Assembly (NCBI GenBank): GCA_018061065.1
Contig: JAGOUV010000004.1
Span: 31,253-95,252, forward strand
Source: Candidatus Altimarinota bacterium
GTDB lineage: Bacteria > Patescibacteriota > Gracilibacteria > UBA1369 > UM-FILTER-53-11
Length of the DNA: 64,000 nt
Reading direction: 5' to 3'
Notes under the pieces: model-generated
Database searches by the model: none
Seen by the model: only the letters and a program-made list of their open reading frames with translations
What the model was told of the DNA's origin: nothing
Made by a program: the position numbers and the translations under genes
Part shown: positions 42,540 through 51,643 of the stretch, piece by piece
Layout: each line of letters opens with the position of its first letter
Numbering within the stretch: the stretch's first letter is position 1

Positions 42540-42992
42540 TTATAGTTCTATAGGTTTAGGATTTTGCGCAGAATGAGTGTGAGTTTCATCAGCAAAGATG
42601 CGCAATTTCTTGATGATAGTACGACGGAGTTTGTTACGTGGAAGCATTCCCCATACTGCGTCGTAGATGATTTCTTCTGGCTTCTCAATTCTCATAGCCT
42701 TTGCAGTGCGCTCTTTGAAACCACCGGGGAATCCTGAGTGCCACTGATACATTTTCTGATCATCCTTGTTTCCAGCCAAGCGAACATGGCGGGCGTTGAT
42801 AACAACGATATAGTCACCACAGTCGAGCTGAGGAGTGAAAAGAGGCTTTTGCTTACCGCGGAGCATGTTCGCAATTTCAGTTGCGATAATACCGAGCGTC
42901 TTGCCCTTCACATCCACGAGGTACCACTGCTGCTTCTTCTCGTCGATTACGGGGATAGTTGTCTTCTGAGTTTTCTTGATGGTCATTGTCAT
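42540..42992 (-). CDS. rplM: Ribosomal protein L13
   Basis: A 50S subunit protein of 150 residues. WYLVDVKGKTLGIIATEIA, GDYIVVINARHVRLAGNK and VWGMLPRNKLRR are typical L13 motifs. Its start overlaps the rplQ stop by four bases (ATGA), and rpsI follows directly, the usual rplM-rpsI pair. Confidence 0.97.
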   Translation of the reverse strand: MTMTIKKTQKTTIPVIDEKKQQWYLVDVKGKTLGIIATEIANMLRGKQKPLFTPQLDCGDYIVVINARHVRLAGNKDDQKMYQWHSGFPGGFKERTAKAMRIEKPEEIIYDAVWGMLPRNKLRRTIIKKLRIFADETHTHSAQNPKPIEL

Positions 42993-43342
42993 ACGAGTTC
43001 AATTTGGACGAGTAATGCGTTATCACCTTTGCGTAGACCCAAGCGTGTAATACGAGTGAATCCAGAGGTGCGAGTTTCATAACGAGGCTTCAATTCAGCA
43101 ATTAACTTGCGTGAAGCGGCCATAGTAAATGCATATCCTGCTATTGTGCGAATTGCCTCGCGTGTTTCCTGTTTCTTCACTAGGCTCATAAGGCGACCAA
43201 ATCTCTGAGCAAGTGCCTTAGCACGTCTGTCAGTTGTCTTGATCTTCTCGTTGATGACCAGTGATGCAATTAAATTCTTAAGCAATGAGTCGCGATGACT
43301 TTTCTTAAGACCGAGTGTATTGAGTTTCTTACGGTGTCGCAT
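42989..43342 (-). CDS. rplQ: Ribosomal protein L17
   Basis: A 50S subunit protein of 117 residues. The N-terminal MRHRKKLNTLGLKKSHRDSL and LIASLVINEKIKTTDRRAKAL identify L17. It lies downstream of rpoA, as in most bacteria, and is coupled to rplM by an ATGA overlap. Confidence 0.97.
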   Translation of the reverse strand: MRHRKKLNTLGLKKSHRDSLLKNLIASLVINEKIKTTDRRAKALAQRFGRLMSLVKKQETREAIRTIAGYAFTMAASRKLIAELKPRYETRTSGFTRITRLGLRKGDNALLVQIELV

Positions 43343-43373
43343 AAATATATGTAATGGAGGAAACCTTTATAAA

Positions 43374-44348
43374 TCAACTTTCAGATAATTTCAAGCCTCG
43401 AGTTGCGAGAGCTGCTGCAACCTCATCAAGTGCCTTCTTTCCAAACCCGCGAAGATTGCTGAGTTTGCTTTCAGTGCACTTAGTAAGCATCTCGATTGAA
43501 CCAATCTCACCATTGATCAATGCGTTCAGTGTGCGTGGTGACAAGCCCAAGATCTCAATCGGGGTGTAAGATTCTTGTTGTGGCTTGCTTGATTCTTCTT
43601 CTTTTACCTTTGCAGCAATCTTAGTTGCATCAGTTAGGAAGTCAGGCTCAACAGAAACATCAGTAGTGTTGAAAAGAATGAAGTATGACTTGAGAAGATT
43701 TGAAGCAAATTTCATCGCGTCTTCTGGAGAAATAGCACCATTCGTCTCAATTTCGAGAGTAAGTTTGTCCAAGTTCGTGATAGCACCCACACGAGTAGGC
43801 TCTACATCGTAGCGAACTTTCTTAACAGGGGAGAAGAACGCGTCGATCCAGATAACGTCTGCTGATGCCTCCTCTTTTGGAATTGAAGCAACAGGACGAT
43901 AACCAACACCCTTTTCAATGCGTAGCTCCATGTTGAGCTTACCGCCATGATCGATAGTCGTGATATACAAATCAGGATTCAAAATCTCAACATCACCAGG
44001 AACAACGATGTCTTTTGCTTTTACGACACCTTCCTTGCTTACTTTGAGAGTAGCAAAGCCAACTTCCTTAGTGCTCTTTTTTAACTGTAACTGCTTAAGG
44101 TTCAAGCTCATGTCCAAGATGCTTTCTTTTACTCCCTTGATCGTAGCGTACTCATAAGTGATTCCATCAATCTTGATGCCACTTACTGCACCACCAGGAA
44201 CAGAAGAAAGTAATACGCGACGGAAAGCATTACCCAAGGTTACACCGTAACCGGTTGGGAGGGGGCTGACGGTAAAAACCGCATGCGTATCTGAAATTCG
44301 CTGAATGCGAACTTTAGGAATCCCAATTTCTTCTTGGATGTAATGCAT
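43374..44348 (-). CDS. rpoA: RNA polymerase alpha subunit
   Basis: A protein of 324 residues. The N-terminal dimerisation domain shows PLPTGYGVTLGNAFRRVLLS and GVKESILDM; the C-terminal domain (IEILGLSPRTLNALI, SNLRGFGKKALDEV) is the helix-hairpin-helix that binds UP elements and activators. Both domains are intact. The leader just upstream (44350-44380) is pyrimidine-rich on the coding strand and has no Shine-Dalgarno sequence. Confidence 0.97.
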   Translation of the reverse strand: MHYIQEEIGIPKVRIQRISDTHAVFTVSPLPTGYGVTLGNAFRRVLLSSVPGGAVSGIKIDGITYEYATIKGVKESILDMSLNLKQLQLKKSTKEVGFATLKVSKEGVVKAKDIVVPGDVEILNPDLYITTIDHGGKLNMELRIEKGVGYRPVASIPKEEASADVIWIDAFFSPVKKVRYDVEPTRVGAITNLDKLTLEIETNGAISPEDAMKFASNLLKSYFILFNTTDVSVEPDFLTDATKIAAKVKEEESSKPQQESYTPIEILGLSPRTLNALINGEIGSIEMLTKCTESKLSNLRGFGKKALDEVAAALATRGLKLSES

Positions 44349-44419
44349 AGCGTGTGTTGAGAAAGGAGTAAGGTGATCGCCCCGACGTGCCCATAAGGCA
44401 ACGCGCCGGATTTAAGGAC

Positions 44420-45025
44420 TTAACGAGAGTAGAACTCAATGATGAACGAAGATTGGATAGCTTGTTCCAAGTCTTCTTTTTCTGGCTTGCCAACAACTTT
44501 GCCGGTTAAAGCATTAGTATCGGTTGAGAGCCATTTAGGTACTGAAGGTTTGCGCTTGTCGAGGTTCTGGAACACGGGCATACCCTTGTTCTTCTCACGT
44601 ACAGTGAACGTGTCACCGTCTTTTACTTGAATTGAAGGGATCGTGACACGATGACCATTCAATGTAAAAGTTCCGTGTGCAACCATCTGACGAGCCTGGC
44701 GGCGTGTCTGTGCTAAGCCAGAGCGAAATACTGCATTGTCCAAGCGACGCTCCATCTGTTCGATGAGCTTAAGACCAGATTGTTCTGCTGAATGAGTCGC
44801 AACTTTGTAGTAGCGAACCATTTGCTTTTCAGAGATACCAAAAATACGACGTGCCTTTTGCTTCTCACGAAGCTGCTTAGAATAGTCAGACTGCTTTCCT
44901 TTGCGAGCCTGGCCATGCATGCCTGGTGGATAAGGACGGCGGACACTAGCACACTTATGTTTATCGCAGAGCTTCATGCCCTCGCGGCGACAAAGACGAC
45001 AGATTGGACCTAGATAACGACCCAT
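44420..45025 (-). CDS. rpsD: Ribosomal protein S4
   Basis: A protein of 201 residues. Starts MGRYLGPICRLCRREGMKL; cysteines in C-R-L-C and C-D-K-H-K-C form a zinc-binding site as in zinc-type S4. The S4 RNA-binding fold is seen around RLDNAVFRSGLAQTRRQARQ. The 37-base spacer upstream contains heptad CTAACTA-type repeats (see the repeat entry at 45032). Confidence 0.97.
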   Translation of the reverse strand: MGRYLGPICRLCRREGMKLCDKHKCASVRRPYPPGMHGQARKGKQSDYSKQLREKQKARRIFGISEKQMVRYYKVATHSAEQSGLKLIEQMERRLDNAVFRSGLAQTRRQARQMVAHGTFTLNGHRVTIPSIQVKDGDTFTVREKNKGMPVFQNLDKRKPSVPKWLSTDTNALTGKVVGKPEKEDLEQAIQSSFIIEFYSR

Positions 45026-45031
45026 AGAACT

Positions 45032-45056
45032 TAGTGATTAGCAGTTAGTAGTTAGC
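45032..45056 (-). repeat. Heptad CTAACTA-type repeat in the rpsK-rpsD spacer
   Basis: Read on the coding strand the spacer is GCTAACTACTAACTGCTAAT followed by CACTA: CTAA every seven bases. Twenty bases are identical to a spacer at 53654-53673, before rpmC. Because seven is not a multiple of three, the repeat places stop codons in every frame. Confidence 0.7.
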
Positions 45057-45062
45057 AGATTA

Positions 45063-45521
45063 CTAGACGCGGCGTGCCTTGCGTGGACGGCAGCCATTGT
45101 GTGGGATAGCAGTTTTATCAGAAATTGACTCAATTGCAACACCACTTGCATTAATTGCACGAAGTGCCTGGTCGCGACCCGTTCCTACACCCTTTACTGA
45201 GATGTGAACTTTTTCAAGACCAAGTGCCTTTGCCTTGCTAAGTGCAGTTTCTGCTGCAACAGATGAAGCATAGGGAGTTGCCTTACGTGTACCTTTGAAT
45301 CCGCAGCCGCCGGACGATGCCCAGCATACAACGTTTCCACTCATATCAGCCACAGACACAATCGTGTTGTTGTAGCTTGCATGAATATTCACAACACCTT
45401 CAGTAAGACGCTTTTTCTTGTTCTTCTTCTTTTTAGGAGCTGCTGCGCCTTCTGCAGGAACTTCCGTTGTTGCAGTTTCTGTAGTAGGAGCGGTTTCTGG
45501 TTTTTTCTGTTCTTCAGCCAT
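45063..45521 (-). CDS. rpsK: Ribosomal protein S11 with acidic/Ala-rich N-terminal extension
   Basis: Conserved S11 body from about residue 40: GVVNIHASYNNTIVSVADM, GFKGTRKATPYASSVAAE, and the C-terminal PHNGCRPRKARRV. The first ~40 residues are a Glu/Thr/Ala segment followed by a lysine run (KKKKNKKKR), longer than the standard ~129-residue S11. It sits between rpsM and rpsD. Confidence 0.96.
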   Translation of the reverse strand: MAEEQKKPETAPTTETATTEVPAEGAAAPKKKKNKKKRLTEGVVNIHASYNNTIVSVADMSGNVVCWASSGGCGFKGTRKATPYASSVAAETALSKAKALGLEKVHISVKGVGTGRDQALRAINASGVAIESISDKTAIPHNGCRPRKARRV

Positions 45522-45529
45522 AGTTATAA

Positions 45530-45904
45530 TTATTTAGTTACCATCTTCTTGTTAGCAACTGTCATACGCTTACCCTTACGAGTACGAGCGTTTGTCTTAG
45601 TGCGCTGACCGCGAACTGGCAATCTGCGACGATGACGTAATCCACGGTAGCAACCAACTTCCTGAAGGCGCTTGATATCAAGCTGAACCTTGCGGCGAAG
45701 ATCACCTTCCGTAGGCATTTTGCTAATATAGTCGCGGATCTTATTCGTTTCATTCTCAGTAAGATCCTTTACGCGCTTGTCTAAATCAATACCTAATTTT
45801 TCCAAAATAGTTCGTGACATTGCACGGCCAATGCCGTAGATGAGAGGCAAACCTGCCTCAATGCGCTTATTATCTGGAATGACGACACCTGAAATACGAA
45901 GCAT
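45530..45904 (-). CDS. rpsM: Ribosomal protein S13
   Basis: A 30S head protein of 124 residues. [25 protein letters not shown] and [20 protein letters not shown] identify S13. It follows rpmJ by 20 bases in the usual infA-rpmJ-rpsM-rpsK-rpsD-rpoA-rplQ order. Confidence 0.97.
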   Translation of the reverse strand: MLRISGVVIPDNKRIEAGLPLIYGIGRAMSRTILEKLGIDLDKRVKDLTENETNKIRDYISKMPTEGDLRRKVQLDIKRLQEVGCYRGLRHRRRLPVRGQRTKTNARTRKGKRMTVANKKMVTK

Positions 45905-45924
45905 ATATAAAAAAGAAAGTTAGG

Positions 45925-46038
45925 TTAACCCTGGCGCTGCTTATGCTTAGCTTCGCTACAAATAACGCGTACTACGCGCTTACGTAGAATAATCTTACAC
46001 TTCTCGCAAATTTTTTTAACTGATGCTCGGACCTTCAT
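45925..46038 (-). CDS. rpmJ: Ribosomal protein L36
   Basis: A short gene of 37 residues, starting [20 protein letters not shown] and ending KHKQRQG. It has the C-x2-C and later Cys/His of the zinc-type L36. The ATG overlaps the infA stop (ATGA, 46035-46038). Confidence 0.95.
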   Translation of the reverse strand: MKVRASVKKICEKCKIILRKRVVRVICSEAKHKQRQG

Positions 46039-46283
46039 GATTTTCTGATTTCTTTATAACGATAGGTAATGCGTCCATTAGTGATATCCGCGGGGTCAAT
46101 CTCAACTCTCACGCGATCTCCAGGGATGATGCGAATGTAGTTCATGCGCATTTTTCCAGAGATGTAGCCGCGGAGCGTAAAGCCCGGAGGGAAGCTGGGG
46201 TCATCAATTTTAATGATGAATATGGTATTTGGTAGTGTCTCCACTACCACTCCATCAAACTCCATCTTATCCCCTTTAGGCAT
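46035..46283 (-). CDS. infA: Translation initiation factor IF-1
   Basis: An OB-fold protein of 82 residues: [36 protein letters not shown], and [12 protein letters not shown]. It binds the ribosomal A site during initiation. A protein-length insertion ([10 protein letters not shown]) replaces the usual short turn before the glycine-rich strand. The 84-base gap from map contains no clear promoter. Confidence 0.96.
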   Translation of the reverse strand: MPKGDKMEFDGVVVETLPNTIFIIKIDDPSFPPGFTLRGYISGKMRMNYIRIIPGDRVRVEIDPADITNGRITYRYKEIRKS

Positions 46284-46367
46284 ATGTTGATCTGTAAAAC
46301 CGGGCTAAATAAGGAGCAGAGGGATATTAACTAAAAACGTCGTTATGCGCAAAGTTAAATATTAAAT

Positions 46368-47144
46368 TCAATTGCTATATACGGAATTTATTGTATTGCC
46401 GAATTTTGTCAAGACCTCGGGACCCTTGGCTCCTATATATATAGTATGTTCGATTTGGCAGGCGGGGCTTCCGTCGCGGCTCACCACCGTCCATTGATCA
46501 CCCGCAACATCGACGTATCTTTCTCCCATAGTAATAATAGGCTCAATGGCGATGGTCATACCCGGAACAAGAAGGGGACCTTTGCCTTTCTTTCCGAAGT
46601 TGGGTATCTGCGGCTCTTCATGCATCTGTCTGCCGATACCATGTCCCACATAATCACGCACCACAGAGTACCCATTGGCCTCTATGAACTGCTGAACTGC
46701 AAAACCGATATCACCCACGTGTGCTCCTGGTTTGATCACGGCGAGCGCTTTTTCAAATGATTTCTGTACGGTCTCAACAAATTTTCGGATCTCTGGTTTT
46801 ACATTGCCGACAAGAACAGTGACCGCTGCATCGCTGTGCCATCCATGATGAATCACGCCACCATCGATACTTATAATATCGCCGTCTTGAATAACGCGTT
46901 TTCCCGGAATCGTGTGGACGACTTCTTCGTTCACTGAGGTGCAGATAACACCGGGATACGTGCCGTGATAGTTTTTAAAATTTGAATCAACATTATATTT
47001 TGCCATCAGAGCTTCGGCTTTTATATTTAATTGACCCGTTGTAATTCCAGGCTTGGTCATCAGTGCCAACTCATGCAAAATCTCTGCGAGAATTTTTCCT
47101 GCCTCGCGCATGTACTGAACTTCTTTTGGAGTGCGAATATTCAT
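46368..47144 (-). CDS. map: Methionine aminopeptidase, type I
   Basis: Removes N-terminal Met from new proteins. The 258 residues carry the five metal ligands: Asp in IISIDGG and WHSDAAV, His in GHGIGRQMHEEP, Glu in IAIEPII and Glu in CQIEHTI. It starts three bases after the adk stop, so they are co-translated. Confidence 0.97.
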   Translation of the reverse strand: MNIRTPKEVQYMREAGKILAEILHELALMTKPGITTGQLNIKAEALMAKYNVDSNFKNYHGTYPGVICTSVNEEVVHTIPGKRVIQDGDIISIDGGVIHHGWHSDAAVTVLVGNVKPEIRKFVETVQKSFEKALAVIKPGAHVGDIGFAVQQFIEANGYSVVRDYVGHGIGRQMHEEPQIPNFGKKGKGPLLVPGMTIAIEPIITMGERYVDVAGDQWTVVSRDGSPACQIEHTIYIGAKGPEVLTKFGNTINSVYSN

Positions 47145-47147
47145 GAA

Positions 47148-47780
47148 TTATTTTCCGAGCTTATTCATCATCTCAACAGTCACTTTTTCAATCGGCTGAT
47201 CGGCGTTAATGGAAATCATTTTTCCAACCTTTGCCCAACCTTCAATGACAGGAAGTGTTTCTTTATAAAAAATTTCGATGCGCGTTTTGATCGCATCGGC
47301 GTTGTCATCAGCACGCGTAATTAATTCACCGCCACATTTTTCACAGACGGCTTTATCATAGAATGCAGGGAAAACCGATTTACACTTTGAACAAATTCTG
47401 CGCTTCAGTAAACGATTTTCGGCCTGTTCGCGCGAAAGTTCAAAATAGACGCCGGTGTAGGTGCGCTGTGCACGATCGAGTAGGGAAGTGAACGTGTTGC
47501 TCTGTTCTTGGTTGCGCGGAATGCCATCAAAAATAATACTTTGATCCGGACGTGCAACTTTCATTACAAAATTTTCCACGATCTCCATGACCACTTCATT
47601 TGGTACCAAATGGCCGGCCTCAATGATTGATTTAATTTTATGCCCGAGCTCAGAATCTTCATGAGCCAAACGGCGCAACTCACCACCGGTCTCAAAATAC
47701 GCCGCACTGATTTTTTCAGTGAGCAGCTTTCCCTGAGTTCCTTTTCCCGCACCTTGAATTCCGAAAAATATATAGTCCAT
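47148..47780 (-). CDS. adk: Adenylate kinase with zinc-type LID
   Basis: Interconverts ATP+AMP and ADP. FFGIQGAGKGTQGKLL is the P-loop; IFDGIPRNQEQ is the AMP-binding region. The LID has two Cys pairs (C-S-K-C and C-E-K-C), a structural zinc site. I chose the ATG at 47780 (MDYIFFG); the ATG at 47792 adds four residues. It follows secY by about 70 bases. Confidence 0.95.
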   Translation of the reverse strand: MDYIFFGIQGAGKGTQGKLLTEKISAAYFETGGELRRLAHEDSELGHKIKSIIEAGHLVPNEVVMEIVENFVMKVARPDQSIIFDGIPRNQEQSNTFTSLLDRAQRTYTGVYFELSREQAENRLLKRRICSKCKSVFPAFYDKAVCEKCGGELITRADDNADAIKTRIEIFYKETLPVIEGWAKVGKMISINADQPIEKVTVEMMNKLGK

Positions 47781-47852
47781 AATCTGCGACATGGTAAATG
47801 AAAAGATCCCGTTACACAACAGCTACAATCACTATATATAGCTCATGAGTTA

Positions 47853-49151
47853 TCAGACCAACTTATCGTAGTCGTGCATGATGAGCTGTGCGTTGACTTG
47901 GCGAACCAACTCAAGCACCACACCTACCACGATAATCATTCCTGCGCCTGAAATCATATTGCTGACCGTATTTGCTGAACCACCTGAGAATAAGATATTC
48001 ACCAAGATTGGTGCAACGGCGATAATGGCGATAAACGTGCCACCAAAGAGATTCAGACGATTTGAGGTTTTGCTTATGTATTCAACGGTCTCTGTACCTG
48101 CACGAATTCCAGGAATATATCCGCCACGTTTTTGAATATTTTCAGCTACTTGCTTAGGATTGAAGCTGATACTTACGTAGAAGTAAGTAAATATGATGAT
48201 AAATACGAAGTAGAGAATCAGATAGAGGGGAGAATTTACCTGGAATGCTGATATCAAAAACTCACCAATATTTTGAATAGTTACATTTGCTGAACGACCC
48301 ATAAACTGTCCAATTAAACCGGGGAAGTTTACCAGTGAAACCGCAAAGATAATCGGCACCATACCTGACTGATTAACCTTGATAGGCAAGTTTGATTCCG
48401 CACCACGTCCCTGAAAACGATGTCCGGAATAGGTTATAGGGATGCGACGTTCGGCCTCCGTAATGAGTACGATTGCTACCAACATGATGATGGTAAAAAG
48501 TCCTCCGCTTACAAAAGGAATTAAGCTGCTTGCACTGTCTGAACTAAGGAATAATCCTTGTCCCACGATTTTTGGAATACCTGCCACGATACCTGCGAAG
48601 ATAATGAGAGAGATACCATTTCCGATACCACGTTCACTGATGAGCTCACCGAGCCACATGAGTAAGATAGTACCCGTAGTAACGGTCAACATAATAGGTA
48701 AGATGACCATTGGATCACGTAGGTTTTCGATGATCGGAACCTGAGATTGTGAATTTAAAAGCAAGATCACTCCATATGATTGAATGAATGCCAGTGGCAA
48801 GCTGAGCCAACGAGTATACTTGTTCAATTTCTTCTGACCCTGTTCACCCTCTTTAGAGAGCGACTCCATGCTTGGAATAATGACTGTCAAAAGCTGAATA
48901 ATAATTGATGCGTTGATATAAGGTGAAACTCCCATCAAAACAATCGAGAAGTTTTCTGCACTTCCACCGGTGAGGGCTGAAAAAACACCGAGAATAGCAT
49001 TGCCATCGAAGACAGCTTTAATCGCTGCTAAGTTTGCACCTGGAATTGATATCTGGGCTGCAAGACGGAAAAGCAACAAACAAAAAAGCGTAAAAAGAAT
49101 CTTATTACGCAGGTCTTTTGATCGCCAGATTTGTGATAGGTATTTCATCAT
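47853..49151 (-). CDS. secY: Protein translocase subunit SecY
   Basis: Central channel of the Sec translocon: 432 residues with ten membrane helices. Typical segments include FRLAAQISIPG near the start, the plug-region helix around NFSIVLMGVSPYINASIIIQ, and GTETVEYISKTSNRLNLFGG near the end. Canonical position after rplO. The exported proteins elsewhere in the window would pass through it. Confidence 0.97.
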   Translation of the reverse strand: MMKYLSQIWRSKDLRNKILFTLFCLLLFRLAAQISIPGANLAAIKAVFDGNAILGVFSALTGGSAENFSIVLMGVSPYINASIIIQLLTVIIPSMESLSKEGEQGQKKLNKYTRWLSLPLAFIQSYGVILLLNSQSQVPIIENLRDPMVILPIMLTVTTGTILLMWLGELISERGIGNGISLIIFAGIVAGIPKIVGQGLFLSSDSASSLIPFVSGGLFTIIMLVAIVLITEAERRIPITYSGHRFQGRGAESNLPIKVNQSGMVPIIFAVSLVNFPGLIGQFMGRSANVTIQNIGEFLISAFQVNSPLYLILYFVFIIIFTYFYVSISFNPKQVAENIQKRGGYIPGIRAGTETVEYISKTSNRLNLFGGTFIAIIAVAPILVNILFSGGSANTVSNMISGAGMIIVVGVVLELVRQVNAQLIMHDYDKLV

Positions 49152-49181
49152 ATAAGGAAGTTCTGAAAATTGTATACTGCC

Positions 49182-49652
49182 TTACTCCGCGTTTTTTTCT
49201 TTTTTGGTTGGTACATCTACCGTACCACCTTTTGCCTCAATCTTTGTACGTGCTGACTCTGAACATGCGTCTACTTTTATAGTAAGTTTTTTCTCAAGTT
49301 CACCGTCGCCAAGAATTTTTACGGGAGCATTCTTTTTCTGAACCAAGCGCTCTTCATAAAGGGCAATAATATCTACCTTTGCACCGTTATCAAATACATT
49401 CAGTGCAGAAACATTAACTACCTGGAATGGTACGCGGTTTGGATTCTTAAAACCTTTCAATTTTGGCAAGCGGCGGATAAGGGGAGTCTGACCTCCTTCA
49501 AATCCAGGCTTAGTTCCTCCACCAGAACGTGAGTTCTGACCTTTCATACCACGTGTTGAATATGATCCGTGACCTGATGAGTCACCGCGACCAACGATGC
49601 GTTTTTTCTTGTTTGAACCTTTGTTCGGGCGGATTGAGCTTATAGATAACAT
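49182..49652 (-). CDS. rplO: Ribosomal protein L15
   Basis: A protein of 156 residues. GSNKKKRIVGRGDSSGHGSY and SRSGGGTKPGFEGGQTPL are the glycine-rich L15 N-terminus. In most bacteria rpmD (L30) lies between rpsE and this gene; here only an 11-base spacer separates them. Confidence 0.97.
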   Translation of the reverse strand: MLSISSIRPNKGSNKKKRIVGRGDSSGHGSYSTRGMKGQNSRSGGGTKPGFEGGQTPLIRRLPKLKGFKNPNRVPFQVVNVSALNVFDNGAKVDIIALYEERLVQKKNAPVKILGDGELEKKLTIKVDACSESARTKIEAKGGTVDVPTKKEKNAE

Positions 49653-49663
49653 AGTCGTAATAA

Positions 49664-50239
49664 TTATTTTGTTGCGGGAGTAGCAGGAGTTGCGACAGGA
49701 GCCGTAGCGACGGGAGCTTTAGGAGCAACCGGAGTATGCTTTGATGTTGCATAGTCCTTCAACTTCTCAAGTGCCAGCATAGTTGCCTTTGCATTCGTAA
49801 CACGATTTGATGAACCGATCATTTTTGAGAGTAAGTTTTGGATTCCCGCGAGCTCTGCAATCTTGCGGACTGCACCACCGGCGATAATACCTGTACCTGA
49901 AGTTGCAGGCATCATGAGGATGCGTGCACTCTTGAACTTAATCTTCACTTCATGAGGTATAGTGCCATTTTTCAATGGAACGATAACCATATCTTTCTTA
50001 GCTTGGCGGATTGCCTTTTGAATTGCACCCACCACTTCGTTTGATTTACCAATACCGATACCTACTTTTCCCTTACGATTTCCCACTACAACTGTAGCGC
50101 GGAAACGCATTCTACGACCACCCTTCACCACACGAGTAACACGATCGATCTGAAGAACTTCTTCTTCAAACTCTGATGGCTCACGTCTCATAGGACCGCG
50201 ACGACCTTGATCTTTACCTTTCATCATTGGAGGTGGCAT
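49664..50239 (-). CDS. rpsE: Ribosomal protein S5 with Ala/Pro-rich C-terminal tail
   Basis: The conserved S5 body is present: VLQIDRVTRVVKGGRRMRF, GNRKGKVGIGIGKSNEV, and MMPATSGTGIIAGGAVRK. The C-terminus carries a tail of about 20 residues rich in Ala, Pro, Thr and Val. The frame is open to 50299 inside rplR; ATGs at 50239, 50227 and 50224 fall after the rplR stop, and I chose 50239. Confidence 0.95.
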   Translation of the reverse strand: MPPPMMKGKDQGRRGPMRREPSEFEEEVLQIDRVTRVVKGGRRMRFRATVVVGNRKGKVGIGIGKSNEVVGAIQKAIRQAKKDMVIVPLKNGTIPHEVKIKFKSARILMMPATSGTGIIAGGAVRKIAELAGIQNLLSKMIGSSNRVTNAKATMLALEKLKDYATSKHTPVAPKAPVATAPVATPATPATK

Positions 50240-50267
50240 GGGGGGAGTAGGGTAGGGATAGTTAAAA

Positions 50268-50615
50268 TTAGAATTGGAGACCGCCTTCGCGTGCACCATC
50301 GGCTAAAGCCTTTATGCGTCCGTGATAGAGATATCCATTGCGATCAAAGACACACATTTTTATACCTTTTTCTTGAGCCAATTTTGCCATTTCGACACCA
50401 ACTTTTTTGGCGCGTTCGGTCTTATTTTCCTTGGTCTTCATTTTCAAATCAGACGTTTCGAAGAGTACGTTTCCGTTTTCATCGTTAATCATCTGAGCAC
50501 GATTGTACTTTAGAGTGCGTACGACCACGAGACGTGGGCGTGCTGCCGTACCAGTGATGCGCATACGGATGCGTGTGTGGCGGCGTTCGCGGCGTTGTGA
50601 ATTAGTAGTTTTCAT
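50268..50615 (-). CDS. rplR: Ribosomal protein L18
   Basis: Binds 5S rRNA; 115 residues. RIRMRITGTAARPRLVVVRT, then VEMAKLAQEKGIKMCVFDRN and YHGRIKALADGAREGGLQF, the usual L18 C-terminus. Lies between rplF and rpsE. Confidence 0.97.
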   Translation of the reverse strand: MKTTNSQRRERRHTRIRMRITGTAARPRLVVVRTLKYNRAQMINDENGNVLFETSDLKMKTKENKTERAKKVGVEMAKLAQEKGIKMCVFDRNGYLYHGRIKALADGAREGGLQF

Positions 50616-50623
50616 ATGGTCAA

Positions 50624-51175
50624 TTATTTAGCGGCTGAAGCTGCTTTACCTGCCTTGCGTTTAACATTTTCACCAAGGTAACGAATACCTTTGCCCTTAT
50701 ATGGTTCAGGTGGACGAAGTGAACGGATCTTAGCAGCAGTCTGTCCGACAACTTCCTTATTGATACCTAAGATTCTGAAGATGTTTTTCTTATCCTTGTC
50801 GATTTCAAAGCTAATTCCATCTGGTGCCTTGAAAACTACAGGATGTGAGAAGCCGAGTGATAGGTCTAGGTCTTTGCCTTTCATGGCAACACGGTAACCT
50901 ACTCCCTGGATCTCCAATGCACGTTCGAATCCTTTTGTAACTCCCTCTACCATGTTTGATATAAGGGTTCGTGTAATGCCGTGTAAGCTCTTATCTAACT
51001 TCTCTTCGCTCTGACGTTCAACCACGATAGTCTTTTCTACCATGGAGATCTTCATGCGAGGGTGGAAGGTAAATTCGAGTGATCCTTTTGCTCCTTTTAC
51101 AGAGACGTGTGTGCCGTTGATTTTTACCTCAACGCCATTCGTGATCTCAACAGGTTGTTTTCCAATTCGTGACAT
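50624..51175 (-). CDS. rplF: Ribosomal protein L6
   Basis: A protein of 183 residues. SRIGKQPVEITNGVEVKING starts the first domain, and RSLRPPEPYKGKGIRYLGE is the diagnostic second-domain signature. A short Lys/Ala tail ends the protein. Confidence 0.97.
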   Translation of the reverse strand: MSRIGKQPVEITNGVEVKINGTHVSVKGAKGSLEFTFHPRMKISMVEKTIVVERQSEEKLDKSLHGITRTLISNMVEGVTKGFERALEIQGVGYRVAMKGKDLDLSLGFSHPVVFKAPDGISFEIDKDKKNIFRILGINKEVVGQTAAKIRSLRPPEPYKGKGIRYLGENVKRKAGKAASAAK

Positions 51176-51184
51176 ATAGTTAGA

Positions 51185-51592
51185 TTAAACGTTCCAAACT
51201 TTACAGAGATATTCACCTCCAATTTTCTGCTTGCGAGCAATATCGTCTGAGACGATGCCCTTTGAAGTTGAGATAATGCCGATGCCAAATCCAGAGCGTA
51301 CAGGTCTGATTGATTCAGATCCCATGTAGATACGTTGACCTGGTTTGCTTATACGTTTGAGCTGAAGTGGCTCACGGTCAGTGTACAAAGTAACAACAAC
51401 TTCCTTTACCATCTTATCGCCACGTAGAGCGGGGCGCATATGATGATTGATGCTTCGGATAAAGCCTCTCTTTTGAAGTACCTGTCCGACTGACTCAACT
51501 AATTTTGAGTAGCGCATGAGTACTTTTTCTTTTCGAGCGCTTGAAGCGTTACGAATGCGAGTGAGGAAGTCTGAGATTGGATCGGTATACAT
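51185..51592 (-). CDS. rpsH: Ribosomal protein S8
   Basis: A protein of 135 residues. DPISDFLTRIRNASSARKEK at the start; the C-terminal GFGIGIISTSKGIVSDDIA and GGEYLCKVW are typical. The spacer upstream holds TCTA units every eight bases on the coding strand. Confidence 0.97.
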   Translation of the reverse strand: MYTDPISDFLTRIRNASSARKEKVLMRYSKLVESVGQVLQKRGFIRSINHHMRPALRGDKMVKEVVVTLYTDREPLQLKRISKPGQRIYMGSESIRPVRSGFGIGIISTSKGIVSDDIARKQKIGGEYLCKVWNV

Positions 51593-51604
51593 AGCGAGAT
51601 GCGA

Positions 51605-51624
51605 TAGAAGAGTAGATGCGTAGA
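51605..51624 (-). repeat. TCTA tandem units, 8-base period, before rpsH
   Basis: On the plus strand TAGA occurs at 51605, 51613 and 51621, that is TCTA every eight bases on the coding strand, within the rpsN-rpsH spacer. No Shine-Dalgarno sequence accompanies it. Confidence 0.5.
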
Positions 51625-51643
51625 AGTTATAAGGTTGTAGCTC

